Source: Panaeolus papilionaceus (taxonomy: Eukaryota > Basidiomycota > Agaricomycetes > Agaricales). Taken from it: a stretch of DNA of 64,000 nt. Positions 23,912 to 35,751 of this stretch are shown here, piece by piece (positions within the stretch are counted from its first letter, which is position 1; every line of letters begins with the position of its first letter). The stretch covers positions 434,001 through 498,000 of the forward strand of contig JADNRZ010000007.1 in NCBI GenBank assembly GCA_015501605.1. The letters run 5' to 3'. The notes beneath the pieces were generated by a model. It was not told where the DNA came from. It worked only from the letters and a program-made list of their open reading frames with translations, and ran no database searches. The translations under genes and the position numbers were made by a program.

Positions 23912-24909
23912 TGATTCGAGCACGATGATACTCGCCCCTACCAAGCAACTACTGTATGATTTGTAGTCATATAATACCTATGATCAGATGTACTATATCT
24001 ATATTGTATAAATACCCATTTCGTTATATTGACTCTGCGTTTTGGAATTCGCTTCGTACCTGTCAAGTTTCGGGTGTCATTTCTGATGACACGACTCTAG
24101 AATATGCTTCCCCGTAGCAGCCCAAGACCACCTGTTTGGCTTTAGCACCGCTTCGAATGTTTTATCCCCTCGTTCTGGGGCCTCCTGAGCGACGTTTTGG
24201 GCGATGCTGACAACGGTCACTTTCTGTCAGTGTTATTTATATGTTGTGCCAATCGGCGTCAACGCGTCACCAGACATATGTCTATATGCATCATCGTGAC
24301 AGAATCGTTCAATGCACCTATGACGCCGCCATAGGCATCGTACAGTCGATTCGATTCGAAGTGGTGCTCTTTAAATTTCGAGGCTTCGAAATCTCGAAAT
24401 CCCTTCTTGATCGCGTTCGAAAGTAATACAATCGACGAGTATTCTTAACCACAACGAATTTGGTCTATAAAAATGTGGATCAACATCCCCATACAACACC
24501 GTATATCATCACTTGGCGCGCAAGGTCATGATCATATGGCCTCACCTATCTCTGCCATCATAGCCCAACATATAAACATCTCAAGCCGTCGAGACCGAGC
24601 GCGGTCCCACCATACATTCCCCACCCCGCGAGCACATGGCTTCGTACCGCTCGTATGCACCGCAAAGACGTGTCGCGCCAACAACAACGCAGTAAGGAAA
24701 CAAAAATACTACTGGATTGATCTTCTACATCTTTGATTCCTTGCCGCGGCACCTTGTGTATCTCCTCTGAGCTATCGTGCTGTATCAACATGCTCGGCTG
24801 ACACTAAATATAGGACAGAGACATATGAAGCGTCAGCAGGGTGTTCGCTGAGCGCGTGGAATGTAGATTTCAGTCAATCGACAAGAGAGTAAGGCCCGAA
24901 GCTGAAGGG
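23912..24909. other. Intergenic region, no gene recognised
   Basis: This ~1 kb region precedes the thaumatin-like gene. Only short unsupported frames are present on both strands. The left end should hold the 3' UTR of the preceding gene; an AT-rich stretch with TATAATAC and TATCTATATTG lies near 23968-24005. Confidence 0.5.
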
Positions 24910-24916
24910 TATAAAG
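24910..24916 (+). promoter_or_regulatory. TATA box of the thaumatin-like gene
   Basis: TATAAAG lies 108 bp upstream of the start codon, in a GGGTATAAAGGTGGGG context. It is a strong fungal core promoter element and fits a highly inducible secreted-protein gene. Confidence 0.55.
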
Positions 24917-25023
24917 GTGGGGTGCTTCGGAAGATAGGACTAAAACAACAGCGTCATATAGTTCCTCTCCAGCATCTGCGACACTAGTAAACCATTCGAT
25001 TCAAAAGACCGGCTTCCTACACC

Positions 25024-25886
25024 ATGTTCACCAAATCATTCTTCGCTGTTATCGCCATGGCTTCGCTCGCCGTCGCCGACCATACTTGTAAGTCACTGAG
25101 CAGCTTTCTTGAACCTCAGCACAACTGCTCACCAATTCGAACGCCAGTCGTGTTCAAGAACAACTGCAGTGGAAATGTTTCCCCCAGAATTGCCAACGTA
25201 AACTGCGGATATTCACCCAGATGTAACACCCCAGGATCAGGTGGTGTGGTAAGGACGCGACTCGTCAAAAGCATTCACCCTTGATTGACGACTCTTCGAA
25301 CCATCCAGCCCAACCCAGCCATCTCCTACACCGGGCCTCAACCTAACACCCTAGGACGCGGTCAATCCCAGAGCCTCAGGGTTAACCGCCAAGTACGTCA
25401 TTCAGATTTCCCGCCCGTAGATCTCCTGTTCATCTAAATCGCTTCCGAACTTGCATAGTGGAACGGTCGTGTCTTCAACCAGAACGGCAACTGCGGTGGT
25501 TCAGGAGAGAACTGCTCTATGGGAGAGTTCAACCTCGACACGGGTGATTTCTATACGCCCCAGGTACGATTAGAATGGTCGATGGTGTTAGCGCGCTAAT
25601 GACACTGTAACCCGTCACCCCAACCAGGCATACGATCTCTCCAACATCCAGGGCTTCACTCAGTCCATGCGCATCGAAGTAAGCGGATGCGATACCGTCA
25701 CCTGCACCAACGTCAACTGTGGTTGCAGGTCGGCATACCCACCCGGAGTATGTGTGAATTCACAGTCAAAAGACTAGCTGATCTAATTCGCATATTTTGC
25801 AGGACTTGAGCGGTTGCGGCAACGACTCGCCCGTGCGCGGATGCTCTGCCGGCGACAAGACATGGACCATTACTTTCTGCCCCTAA
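25024..25886 (+). CDS. Small secreted thaumatin-like protein
   Basis: Six exons (25024-25087, 25148-25248, 25309-25392, 25459-25563, 25628-25747, 25803-25886) join in frame to give 185 residues. Residues 1-18 (MFTKSFFAVIAMASLAVA) are a classical signal peptide, with the mature chain starting DHTFVFKNNCSG. The Cys-rich body contains NCSMGEFNLDTGDFYTPQAY and a segment reading IQGFTQSMRIEV, the latter recalling the GFNxPM region of thaumatin/osmotin proteins, followed by GCDTVTC, NCGC and a C-terminal TITFCP. It is shorter than plant thaumatin-like proteins (~200-230 residues). Small thaumatin-like proteins are secreted by many mushrooms, with suggested roles in cell-wall glucan remodelling or antifungal action. 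The sequence alone does not settle which, and no catalytic residues can be claimed. Confidence 0.8.
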
Positions 25887-26115
25887 ATTCGATATTTAGT
25901 GACGAGCTGTGTGCTTGATGAAGATGCTTGCGAACGATAGAAGTCTAATCAACTCCTCGGATACGTCTTGATGGTATAGATGATTTTTAATGCAATAAAT
26001 GAAGGTTCTGTAGTCAATGTGCGAGTTAAAAATAAGTCATGATCACGTAGTACACAGTGTGATGAGAGACGGTCGTGAAAGCTCATAGCAAAAAGAACTG
26101 GGGAAACCATTAAGT

Positions 26116-27119
26116 TTAGGCCCAGTTATCGATTAGAGAGTCTCTCATCTCTCCGATAACTGCCGTTGAGTCGTGTCCTTGTAGCTCTAAAAAGGTAGAG
26201 ATAAATTTAGTTTCTTATCAGAAAAAATATTGAAGGAAACGCACTGAAGGTAGCTTCAATAACACTGATCTCTGTTGCGGTTGTCTCAAGACCAGTAAAC
26301 GCAGTCCAATCGTTGACGACGAGACCCGCTCCAATAACGTCTGAACCACGATTTACGGTACCAGCCTAAATGGGGTGAGTGATTAGATTACACTGACAAG
26401 GCCAATATACACCGAAAATATACTGACCACTAGAGGAATTTGGAGCAAACTGCTCAACTCATCCTGATCCTGGACACTCGTAAGGGGATGAACCAATCCT
26501 CCTTGATTTGTGATTGCGCAATAACTGCCAACCAAAACGTTGTTTGCGATTGTCTGTCTGAAGACTTCCACTTTGAGGACATCTGCGATGATCTCTTCTG
26601 TTTCGCGGTCGACATCTGGGTGAACGAGAGCGACGTAGTCGTTGCATGCAATAACATTGCCGAGCGCTGATAATCTCTCTTCTACTCTCTGGATCGCGAC
26701 GGTATCAGGGAGAGAATTGCGGAGATGTTGTAGTTCTTGGTCTGTCGTCGTTGAAGGAACGAGAAGACCGTGTCGGTTACCTATAGATAAGATAACATAC
26801 TTTAAAACCCTCTCCCATAAAAGTAAAAAGAGGCCAACCTGCAGTGAGCCGTCCAATAATTCTTGTACCGCCGATGGAAGTATGGACGATGGGAATAACG
26901 TCACCAAGTTCGCTCTCGAATGCAGAGTAAAAGTTCGTGCTGCCTTGAATTGCAGCCAGGCAGTAGCTGTTTGTCAATTTGGCGAAAACGCCGATATCAC
27001 TGTGGTTTTCGAATTGGATACCTATTCATTGTCAGGGCCAAAATGTGAGTGTCCTGTCCCATTCGTAATCTCTGTTGAAAAGTACGCACGAGTGGCCATT
27101 TTAGAGGAGGATTTTTTTG
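26116..27119 (-). CDS. TIF6: Translation initiation factor 6 (eIF6)
   Basis: The protein is a near-textbook eIF6. The first exon codes only ATGGCCACTC (27119-27110) and splices to give [20 protein letters not shown]. It is followed by [69 protein letters not shown] and [17 protein letters not shown] segments, and it ends [10 protein letters not shown]. eIF6 binds nascent 60S subunits in the nucleolus and cytoplasm. It blocks joining to 40S until it is released by the SBDS/EFL1 GTPase, so it is essential for ribosome biogenesis. Length (~245 residues) fits the family. The gene lies head to head with NDUFAF7, with 269 bp between start codons. Several short introns interrupt it, and the far C-terminal exon (from about 26188 to 26116) is small. 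Confidence 0.95.
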
Positions 27120-27388
27120 TGTAGTGTTAAAAGACTGTCTAGGAGATAGAAAGTGGTTTTAAAAGGAGAGAAGGAGGAGAGGAAGGCTGAGATCGATGGA
27201 GGTTGTGTTGGGAGTAAGTCGATGAGCAACCAGATGAGAGCTTTATAACTTGATTAGATAATTCCTATTTTTTTTATCGAGTCACGGTTAGCTCGGTCAC
27301 ACTTCCGAGAAACGCGTCGCGCGGAACCGTTCAATCACTTGACTCCTACGCGACAATTATAACTTTGTAAACCTTTCTATCACTGTCA
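27120..27388. promoter_or_regulatory. Probable bidirectional promoter, eIF6 / NDUFAF7
   Basis: Only 269 bp separate the two divergent start codons. The stretch contains an AT-rich run with a poly-T tract (near 27267-27278) and a GC-rich ACGCGTCGCGCGG block (27312-27324), but no clear TATA box on either side. It must hold both core promoters. Confidence 0.5.
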
Positions 27389-29150
27389 ATGACTCTCTTG
27401 ACTCATACTGTCCGGTGTTTGAAATTTAATTCTATTCGGAGCACTCGCCCTTGTTTAGCGTCCCTTAGTCGCCATACCAGACGGTCATTGACTCAGAACT
27501 CTGATCGTAATGGCACAGCCCGGACCGTAACAAATGTCGAAAAGATTCTTCTAGGAAATATCAAGGTACTGAAGTACACAGGGCCAGAACGAAAGCATGT
27601 CCTAATCATCTCCACAGGCTACAGGACCACTTCCTTTTGCGACGTACATGCAGATGTGTCTATCACATCCCACGGATGGATATTACATGAACCAAGCTCA
27701 CCATGTATTTGGGTCCAAAGGTGACTTTATCACAAGTCCCGAAATCAGTCAGGTCTTCGGGGAGGTAAGCCTAAGGTCAAATATATTTGTTGGACTCGGG
27801 CAGTGACGAGCTTCAAGTAAATTCCGATTTCTGTCGACAGCTAGTCGCGGTATGGTTGTTGTCGCAATGGGCCAGCACAGCAAGGCAGTCACCTTTCCGT
27901 CTCGTAGAACTGGGTCCGGGTAGAGGGACTCTCATGGATGATATTTTGAGAGTATGCGCTTTCCCTTCGCCACACGGAACCTCTACTTATTTCAAGTCTG
28001 ACGGATTAGGTTATCCTACAACTCGCAAAACCTGGGCAACAAATAAATGTTCACCTGGTCGAAACAAGTCCTTCGATGCGTGTTTTGCAGGAGGCAAAGC
28101 TAAAAACGCCTGAACGGGGCAATGTCCATTTGCATTGGCACAATTCTATCTCTGAAATTCCAACTGATACCAACGAATACACCATGCTCATCGCTCACGA
28201 GTTTTTCGATGCTCTTCCCATCCATGTGTTACAGGTAAATAACCATTCCCAAAACTTCTATCACCTCAATTTAACCCGCGTCTAGAAAACCGAAAAAGGC
28301 TGGAACGAGGTTCTTGTTGCTCCCAACTCAGAACATAAACAATCATCACCCGATCCTGAGAGTTCGAACAAGCCTGATACCCCCACTATGACAGAACCTG
28401 ATGTCTCCTTCCGCCGCGTCCTTTCTCCTGAGCCATCAGCCATCTCGACTGTTTTAGGCCACTCTTCACCCCGATTCCAAACTCTCCCCAATGGTTCGTA
28501 TTTGGAGGTTTCTCCTACCGTTTTCCGTATCGGCCGGAAGGTTGGCGAGCTCCTTGCGTCTAACACCTCTGAAGACGGCACGACAGCCTCGCCAGGAGGT
28601 TGTGGTCTAATTGTGGACTATGGTAATGATAAGGCTTTTGGGGACTCTTTTAGGGTGCGTTTCACCCTTAAATTATTACCCCCTCGTTCCTTACGCGTGA
28701 AATCTAGGCATTCAAAAACCACAATATTGTAGACGTGTTTCATGAACCTGGAAATTGCGATCTGACCGCCAATGTTGATTTTGCATACTTGAAAGAATCA
28801 ATGTCTGATCTGGGTATGTGCTCCATTTGATTAAAGGGCTTGCTACTGACATTTTGACAGTGAATTGCTACGGGCCACTGTCACAAAAAGCATTCCTCGA
28901 GCGAATGGGTATTCAATTACGCCTACAGTCCTTGATGAAATCTGCTACAACCGACGCTCGTAGGGAGCAAATAGCAGAAGGTGCAAAGCGGCTGGTGGAT
29001 CCTCTTGGAATGGGAAAGGAGTATCAGGTTTTGGCTATCACGAATAAACTGGCGAAAGGTGCCCAAGTCTGGCCGTTTGTTGATATGGGAGCAGAGGAGC
29101 AACCGGAAGGGAAGGAGAACGACAGTGTATCGACCCAGAACGCACAGTAG
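27389..29150 (+). CDS. NDUFAF7: NDUFAF7/MidA-family mitochondrial arginine methyltransferase
   Basis: A multi-exon gene begins MTLLTHTVRCLKFNSIRSTR with an Arg/Ser/Thr-rich, acid-free N-terminus typical of a mitochondrial presequence. It then reads ATGPLPFATYMQMCLSHPTD, DGYYMNQAHHVFGSKGDFIT and SPEISQVFGELVAVW, followed by the SAM-binding motif LVELGPGRGTLMDDILR, IAHEFFDALPIHVLQ, GGCGLIVDYGND and DLTANVDFAYLKE. This is the signature order of the MidA/DUF185 family. The animal enzyme dimethylates an arginine of complex I subunit NDUFS2 and is needed for complex I assembly in the matrix. A Ser/Pro-rich insert (about 28320-28480) separates the EFFDALP block from the LEVSPT block. The C-terminus has a short acidic tail. 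The gene ends 54 bp from the convergent FRA10AC1 gene. Confidence 0.9.
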
Positions 29151-29204
29151 ATAGTGGTATATTCGCAGTTACGTGTAGTCGTGTCGTGTGTACGATGCGG
29201 TAAT

Positions 29205-30249
29205 CTAGCGACGTTTAATCTCCTTTGACTTTGCTTGTTTGTCGTCACCATGTTCATGTCTTGAATGGTGCCTTGCAGAATGCCTCTCAGAAGAATGATG
29301 TCTTCGTCTATCACGTTCTCGACTTTTTGGGCTATCCCTCTTGCAAGAATATGAATCGGACTCCCGTTCCGAACGTTCTGTTGTCCTGTCCCTTCTGTCC
29401 TGATCACCAGACGCGTCTGTGGAAAAAGCAACAGCCTTCATGCCATCCTTATTCCTGCGATATTCCCGCTCTACCCGGTCCTTTCCATTATCATCCGAGT
29501 CTGACTCTTCGCGCTTCCTCTTTCCCTTCTTTTCCCTTTGGTTTTCCCTATCACCACACCCAGCAGGTTCTTCTTCACCCTCACCGCTACGTTTGCCTTT
29601 TCGTTTCTCTTTCTCCTTTGTATGCTTCCACATGAGTTTTTTGACGCATTTGGGACACAGGACCACTTTCACAAGAGCAGATTTTGTTTCTCCCATCTCC
29701 ACGTATGCAAAAGGAAGCTCTAGAGAGACGAGATTTGGTTTCTGCCGCGGAGACCATGAGGCGGCTGTAGAAGTGTGATGGTATTCACATCGTGTGTTTC
29801 CGCAAGTTGTTTCTCCCGCACCAGAGAGTACTTCGTCTTCCGAACGCCATCTCAGTGCAAACTAATGTGACAAAGATATGGAGGATTAGATATGAAAGAA
29901 GAGAAAGTTGAAAGGCAGCTGTACTCACATTACCGGACTTGTAGTGCTTCAAATCACAAAGGGCAAATTCGCGGTAGAGACTGGCATAATACTTCTCTGC
30001 GAGTTGCTCATTCCAAGACTTGCTTGATGAAGAAGGGTTTACTGTCTTGGCAACATCCTGCTCGTCTGGGGCAACGGTTGGATTGTCTTCATCTCGCAGA
30101 AACCTAGATAATAGTCGAGTCAAGTTACGTCAAGAATGAATATGAATATACTGTACCAACCTGTGAGTAGCTTTTAGTATTTCAAATTCTGTTATACCAA
30201 CTGGCTGAGTATTTGGTTTAAAAGAGCCGCTACTTCTGTAAAGGGCCAT
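29205..30249 (-). CDS. FRA10AC1: FRA10AC1-family nuclear protein
   Basis: Exon 1 (30249-30161) starts MALYRSSGSFKPNTQPVG and joins exon 2 (from 30103) to read THRFLRDEDNPTVAPDEQ. The conserved Fra10Ac1 core follows: WNEQLAEKYYASLYREFALC, DLKHYKSGNFALRWRSEDEV, LSGAGETTCGNTRC, then FAYVEMGETKSALVKVVLCP and CPKCVKKLMWKH. The paired CGNxxC and CPxC motifs suggest a zinc site. The last ~120 residues are an RS/KR-rich tail (RERDRRRHHSSERHSARHHS) typical of splicing-associated proteins. Human FRA10AC1 is a nuclear protein associated with the spliceosome. The gene is divergent from F-box copy 2, with 230 bp between start codons, and convergent with NDUFAF7. Confidence 0.85.
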
Positions 30250-30479
30250 GAAGGTTGAAAGGGTAATTAATTAAATGGATGAATGATGATTGAGGAATTG
30301 GAAGGCAATAGAGCAGCACCGCCACCAATATCGTGGGTATGATGACATAACTAACCCTAAATGGCAATTTCAACAATTGTGTGGACCCTCTAAGAGCTTT
30401 ATCCTTTTTCTTGTTTTTACAATCAACTGCTACTCATCTCAACTATCCTCCAATTTATTATCCATTTAGATTCTTTAGA

Positions 30480-32320
30480 ATGAACCAATTTATAACAATT
30501 CAATCTCTGCCTCCAGAGCTCATCAGAGAAATAGGTCTCTATGTAAGTTGTTGTTCTTGACGAGATGCATAAAACGCATCCCATCTTCTTTCATCCAGCT
30601 CGAATACGGAGATGTTCAATCCTTTCGCCTAGCATGTGTTCGAGTCAACGAGGGCGTTCAAGATCTAGCTTTATCCCGACTTCGACTCGATTGGTATCTC
30701 GATAACGAATCCTATTCGTTCGTCTTTCCCCTCGACAAAGTCCAGGCATACCTCGCCCCGGGCACGACGCGTGCCTTCAGCTACGTACGCCACCTCACAA
30801 TCCACAGGGTCTGTCCTGCCTTGACCGCTAGGATATGTCCATTCGACGAGCTCCTCCAAATCACCGAACCATCCTTAGAAGACTGTTGGAATAATTCCAT
30901 CCCCAGGCAAACTATCCAGAAACGCGCCAACTTCTTTGAAGAACTGATGAAAGTCCTCCTGTCGAGCGGGCGAATGAAGAACTTGATAAGCATCAAGTGA
31001 GCATAACGCATGACTCGTCCAAATCTTGTGATAACTTGGTCCAATCTAATCGTTGATTGTTTTTAGGTGGGAGGTCAATTGTACGCTGCCGGGTCACGGC
31101 AGGGTGACACCATGCGAAGAGTTCTTGAAGCTCATCGCGACGATAATCTGCCAGCGTCAAACCCCGCTGAAGTGGATAGAGATTACCTGTGGGCTGTTCG
31201 GTATCCTTCCAGGAGGTAATTCCAAGAAACTGGCATGGCCATGTCGAGAGCTTCGTATCCTAGAAGCACGGAATCAGGAGGGCAGCCTCTCACGGAGCTC
31301 TGTCCCTTGGATTGAAAATGCCATGGCGCACAGCCCATCCTTGAGGTATATCGACACTGACCTCATATTTGATGCGAGCATCATAAGTACCCTATTCAAA
31401 CCACAGGCAGAGCACAGTCCCCGCCCTCGGCCTCCTGTCCAGTTCCGGACTCTGAACTTGTCCTATATCGGCACCCAATTCAAACCCCACGTATTCGATT
31501 ACCTGCGTAACCTTCGCAAGCTGAATGTGTGGCTCAACAACGACGCGCTAGGACCGGACCTTCACCTCAAGTCATACAAATTCTTCCATAAACAGATATC
31601 GCATCTCTGGCGGCAGCTCTCGGCAGAGAAAATCTACGTCGAAGAGCTCAGGCTTAATCTTCCTGACGTAGAACATGCGTTGTTGGATTATCTCGCTTCG
31701 TACCCTCGAGGCGGTCTGAAGAGCCTCACGTTGAATTCTAGCTATGAACCGCAACGAAACGGGTACGCGACGCAGGATTTGCCGACACGGTTTTTCACCG
31801 GCACATTACCGGCCATTTCATCTGGTCTCGAAGAACTTTTCATCAAAGCCGATCGCCATAATTTGGACTGGTGTATTGGAGTTCTTCCCGAATCTCGTAC
31901 GGCCTTTAGGCAATGCAGGGTGCTCAAAAGCCTTTTTATGGCGGCCGATCCCGAGTTGGATCCCATGGAGGTTAGTTTGCTTTTTTGAATTTTGGGTAAT
32001 GGGGTTTAATGACGTGATCATCTCGGTTGATTTTTTCATTATCAGACGAGTGATCTCCTTGATGAAGCACTCGGCGGCCTTGCTTATTTACGCGAGGTCA
32101 AGATATACGATACTGTGACCGGGGGGACGTCGTGGGCGACGTTGCCCAGCACAAACGAGAGGAACTGATGAAGCGTTTGTATCTGAATCATAGGGTTTCT
32201 GGTACGTTTTTTGGTCTTGGCTAGTGTCTTAATATATTGCAGGGTGTAGCTAACGGCGTTCCAGAAGTGAATTTCGAACCCTGCGCGCGACTATATTACG
32301 GGGTTAAACACGAGGAATAA
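30480..32320 (+). CDS. F-box-like protein with leucine-rich region (copy 2), frame break near the 3' end
   Basis: Exons 30480-30542, 30599-30996, 31067-31970 and 32046 onward parallel those of F-box copy 1: the same intron sites and phases, and a third exon of exactly 904 nt in both. The N-terminus reads MNQFITIQSLPPELIREIGL, then LEYGDVQSFRLACVRVNEGV. LRR-like strands follow (FSYVRHLTIHRV, LKWIEITCGLF, LRKLNVWL, LKSLTLNSSYEPQ). In the last exon the open frame stops at 32168 (...STNERN). One base pair of slippage in the GGGGGG run at 32121-32126 would open a different frame. That frame reads HKREELMKRLYLNHRVS, splices over a good intron (32202-32264) and ends EVNFEPCARLYYGVKHEE at 32320. The longer reading is favoured as the ancestral C-terminus, so either the assembly is off by one or this copy is truncated. 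Confidence 0.7.
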
Positions 32321-35300
32321 CTGGTTTATAACAAATCGAGACTTAGGGTAGCCATTTCTCCTATCGATATATTGAGGAAAGCACGATTCCTTTACCTACT
32401 TACACTCTCCCTTTCCACAACGGTGTGAGACGGCGTTCTTCATTTTCGCGTCCCTGATAGCCTCGCATTGCAGCCCACAAGGCACATAGTGGAGGATGTG
32501 TATAACGAGGACAAGGATCAGCCCTTGCCGCGCTGTATCGATCGAGCGTGGGAGCGGGCATTCAAGGATTCAGCAGTGGATGGCAGTCATCCGACTCGAG
32601 AGACGACAGCCTTGAGAATAAAATGTACGGTATTTCGTTCGAGACATTAGGGTTTGTGTCTGCCACTGAGAGTTTTAAGCTTGGGAAAGGCGGCGTTTTT
32701 CAGAGCTTTGTATGTACCTGAATGGGGTGATTGGGCGAACATGCTTTCGTGGTGCCGTGGGATTGTGGTGAGCATGGACGGATGGGCGATCGAGGTTTCG
32801 AATTGTAGATGTGACATCACATACAATATTCAATAGTTGAAGTAACCGTTTCGATAGGCTACTTGATGACTTGCTGGCTACATTGCGTTAGTCTAATTTC
32901 ATCTTATGGTGTGCTGCGGAACGTAATTATATTCGTCACTCGACGCACGCTGCGACCTCGGAGGTTTGTGGTATATGGTTACAGTTACGGTTCCATGCGA
33001 GTGGCGAGTCTTCCTGTAAGTACACACATGCGTTCTAAGGAATTAAGTCTGTTCGTTTGATAGATCCAGTGAAAATCTACTAATCACGAAGGCGGGTTTG
33101 TATGGAAGATGATGGATTGTGGAAGCGCTTCCATACGGTTCGTGGCTAGCGCTAAAGTCTATCGCTGATGCGTGCCAAGAAGGTGAGATTGGATTTCAAC
33201 CCACTTCCCAGCGTAGTTTGTTAGCGTTAATCTTCGGAAAACTCTCGAGCGTGTTATATATAGGGACTTTCGAAATTCTGATGATCAATTCAAATCCGAG
33301 GTAAATGGATCGTCAGTTGACCATTTACTTCGTTGTATATCAATCAGTACAAAAATAAATGACTGTATTGATGCATAAACACTGGCATTGCTACAGCCGT
33401 ACTACTTACGACTTATTGTTGTTCTATGGTTATGTGGTTATCGATGCAATGCAATCATTCGCACCGACATGTCACGGCCAGTTACATCTTTCGGCTGAGC
33501 GGTGATGTTTTGATTTCAAAACGATGATGGTAATGATGATCGGGCGCCCACCAGCATTGACCGACAACATGGACATCATGATTCGAGCGTTGAAACTCAA
33601 GTCGAGTTGAAATGCACTATCAAGTAGTACTATTGGTGACTTGACGACGCGATCCCGACGGGTGGATGATGGGCGGGTTAGGCTTGACAGTGGGTATCGT
33701 TACTAATGCAAGCGTGTGGCAGAATTGAATGTTAATAGCAGCGGTGACGTTTTTATAGTGCTTAGCCCCTGCTAAGAGATGACCTTTATTCGGAGGATTG
33801 ATAAGTTGTGGCAGAAACCATCACCAAATGATGATCATTTCAAGTACTGGTGAAATGATGCCCCACCAATAACCATTCCCTGTCGATGATACTGATACAT
33901 CGTTTGATTCCGATTCATTTACTCCGTGTTGATTCCGTCCAATTACCAGCCTACTTGTACTGTGCGTTCAACATCACCTGTCAGAAGGTGATGATCGCGA
34001 CGAGCGTCCACTGCGACACGACCGAGGGCTCCTCAATTCTAGGCTTAGGGAACACGCTCGGGGTTGTATTGGTGGTGTAACGGGTACGACGGGCACGCCG
34101 AATATACAAAGGGTATAACTCGACTGTATCTTTGGTGTAGGCGGGTGAGTGAATAAGAACGTTTAATGGAAGCGCTACGGCACCCGACAAACTACTAATC
34201 CAACTTACCTGAGGTCGCAGGTTATCTACCACACTTGCAGTCCGAACGCTGCAGGCAGACGGAGATCATAAGTATCCCTAGAGGACGTCAGCCCAGCTGC
34301 GCTCTTCCTAGGTTTACTAAGTCGCCGTCCACACCAGTCGAGTTGTGTGAAGACAGGATGTCCGTCATACCCGTATCGAGGCTTGAGCGCCATACCGTTC
34401 CTCCTCGCAGCACCCAAGATGCAAACTAGAACAACTACCATCGAGTAAAATTTCTATAGCTTATGACTGAGGAATCGAATATCAAAAATATATAAGCAAA
34501 AACCAACCCCTTCGGCCTTGCGAGATGTGCGAGATGGTTACCTACGCGCCCGAAGCAATTACCCTGGTGATCGTCAGAATGGATGCTCACGACATGTGCC
34601 TTGTTGGGTTTGTGATTCTATTGAGAAGTTATGCCACGACGAGGTCGCATCGTCATTCTATTGAAATAACATAAAAGTCCAATGAGGGTTCGGAGCGCCC
34701 GTGTCTGGCGCGGTCTGAATGGAGACGAACGTGAAGGCGCACATATCAATTGTGTCTGCCTAATAGCGCCCTCGAAGCTTGATGTATTCGAAACGCGACC
34801 AAGGGATATCAAAGATGAGCTGCACATCATCGGAGAAAACTGCACGGCGAATGGGTTAGTTGTTCACACCCACATACGATTCGTTTATCGTTCTCTCTCA
34901 TATCTTGTCGGTTTGTACTTATACAGCACGTAAATCCAGTGTTACTTCTGATGGATGGCTCGAACGCGGTGCTCATGGGTGCAAGTACACGTTCAAAGTT
35001 GTCCTCTGCAATTTTGTGTAGGGATGATGAAGTTTTCTGTGCAGGGTTGAAACCTCTCTGTCTGGTTGTCACTATGAATTGCAGTGCCTGAAACTGATGC
35101 TTCCTTGCCCGCCGATACTCTCAAGATGAATGAAGCCGAGGGTTCGTTTTGAACGTATTCATGTCATCGCGTATAAACTCCATCCTGTGTGTATATTCTA
35201 TGAAGGTCGTCAAGGTGGACATGGACAGAGGATGGGAATTTACAGACATGCGTGGATTTTCAAAGAAAAAGATGGGCAAAAATGGTATAGCGCTGAAGAA

Positions 35301-35751
35301 TGTTCAAGTTATATTTAGTTTATTTAGCTGGGATGCAATGTGAGTATGGTTCGGTGTGTATATGGTTCCAGTATGAAACGAGCACAGTAAAGGGTGTCAT
35401 GAGGTTGGCGTGAGGAATTCAACAAGGACAGGGGAGGGATGACATGCGTTTGTTTCCTTTTGAGTGACCGGTGATCGTTGTTCAAGTGTAGTGTTTACTT
35501 AGGTAGACCAGGCAAGGACTCAAGATAACTAGAAGAACGATTTGAATGAAGATGAGAGGAATAACTAAACGGGGATAATGAACTGGGGTTGACCGGAACT
35601 TTACCTGGTTGATTGAGTTTTGGTCTCTAGTCTTGGGCTCTGCAGGCAATTAGAAAATAGCGAAATCTTAGATTCATGAATAGTTTATATATATAAAGAG
35701 TGAAAGTGAAATGAAATGAAATTCTTTTGATTTTCTCTTTATTTTTTATTT
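32321..35751. other. 3.4 kb region with no recognised gene
   Basis: No frame here has convincing splice logic or recognisable similarity. Two places have weak coding flavour. One is 34682-34858 on the plus strand (DIKDELHIIGENCTANG), followed after a possible intron by SVTSDGWLERGAHGCKYTFK near 34938-35000. The other is a short frame at 35140-35318 ending QKWYSAEECSSYI. They might be remnants of a small Cys-containing gene, but I cannot build a model. AT-rich TATATATAAAG-like DNA precedes the next gene near 35687-35697. Confidence 0.4.

Noticed and set aside
31572..32039. Minus-strand frames within F-box copy 2
   Set aside because: Shadows of the coding strand; the plus-strand exons share intron positions with the other F-box gene.
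33981..34441. Minus-strand frames considered as a hydrophobin or other small secreted protein
   Set aside because: No eight-cysteine pattern, no convincing signal peptide, and no splice model that keeps the frame open.
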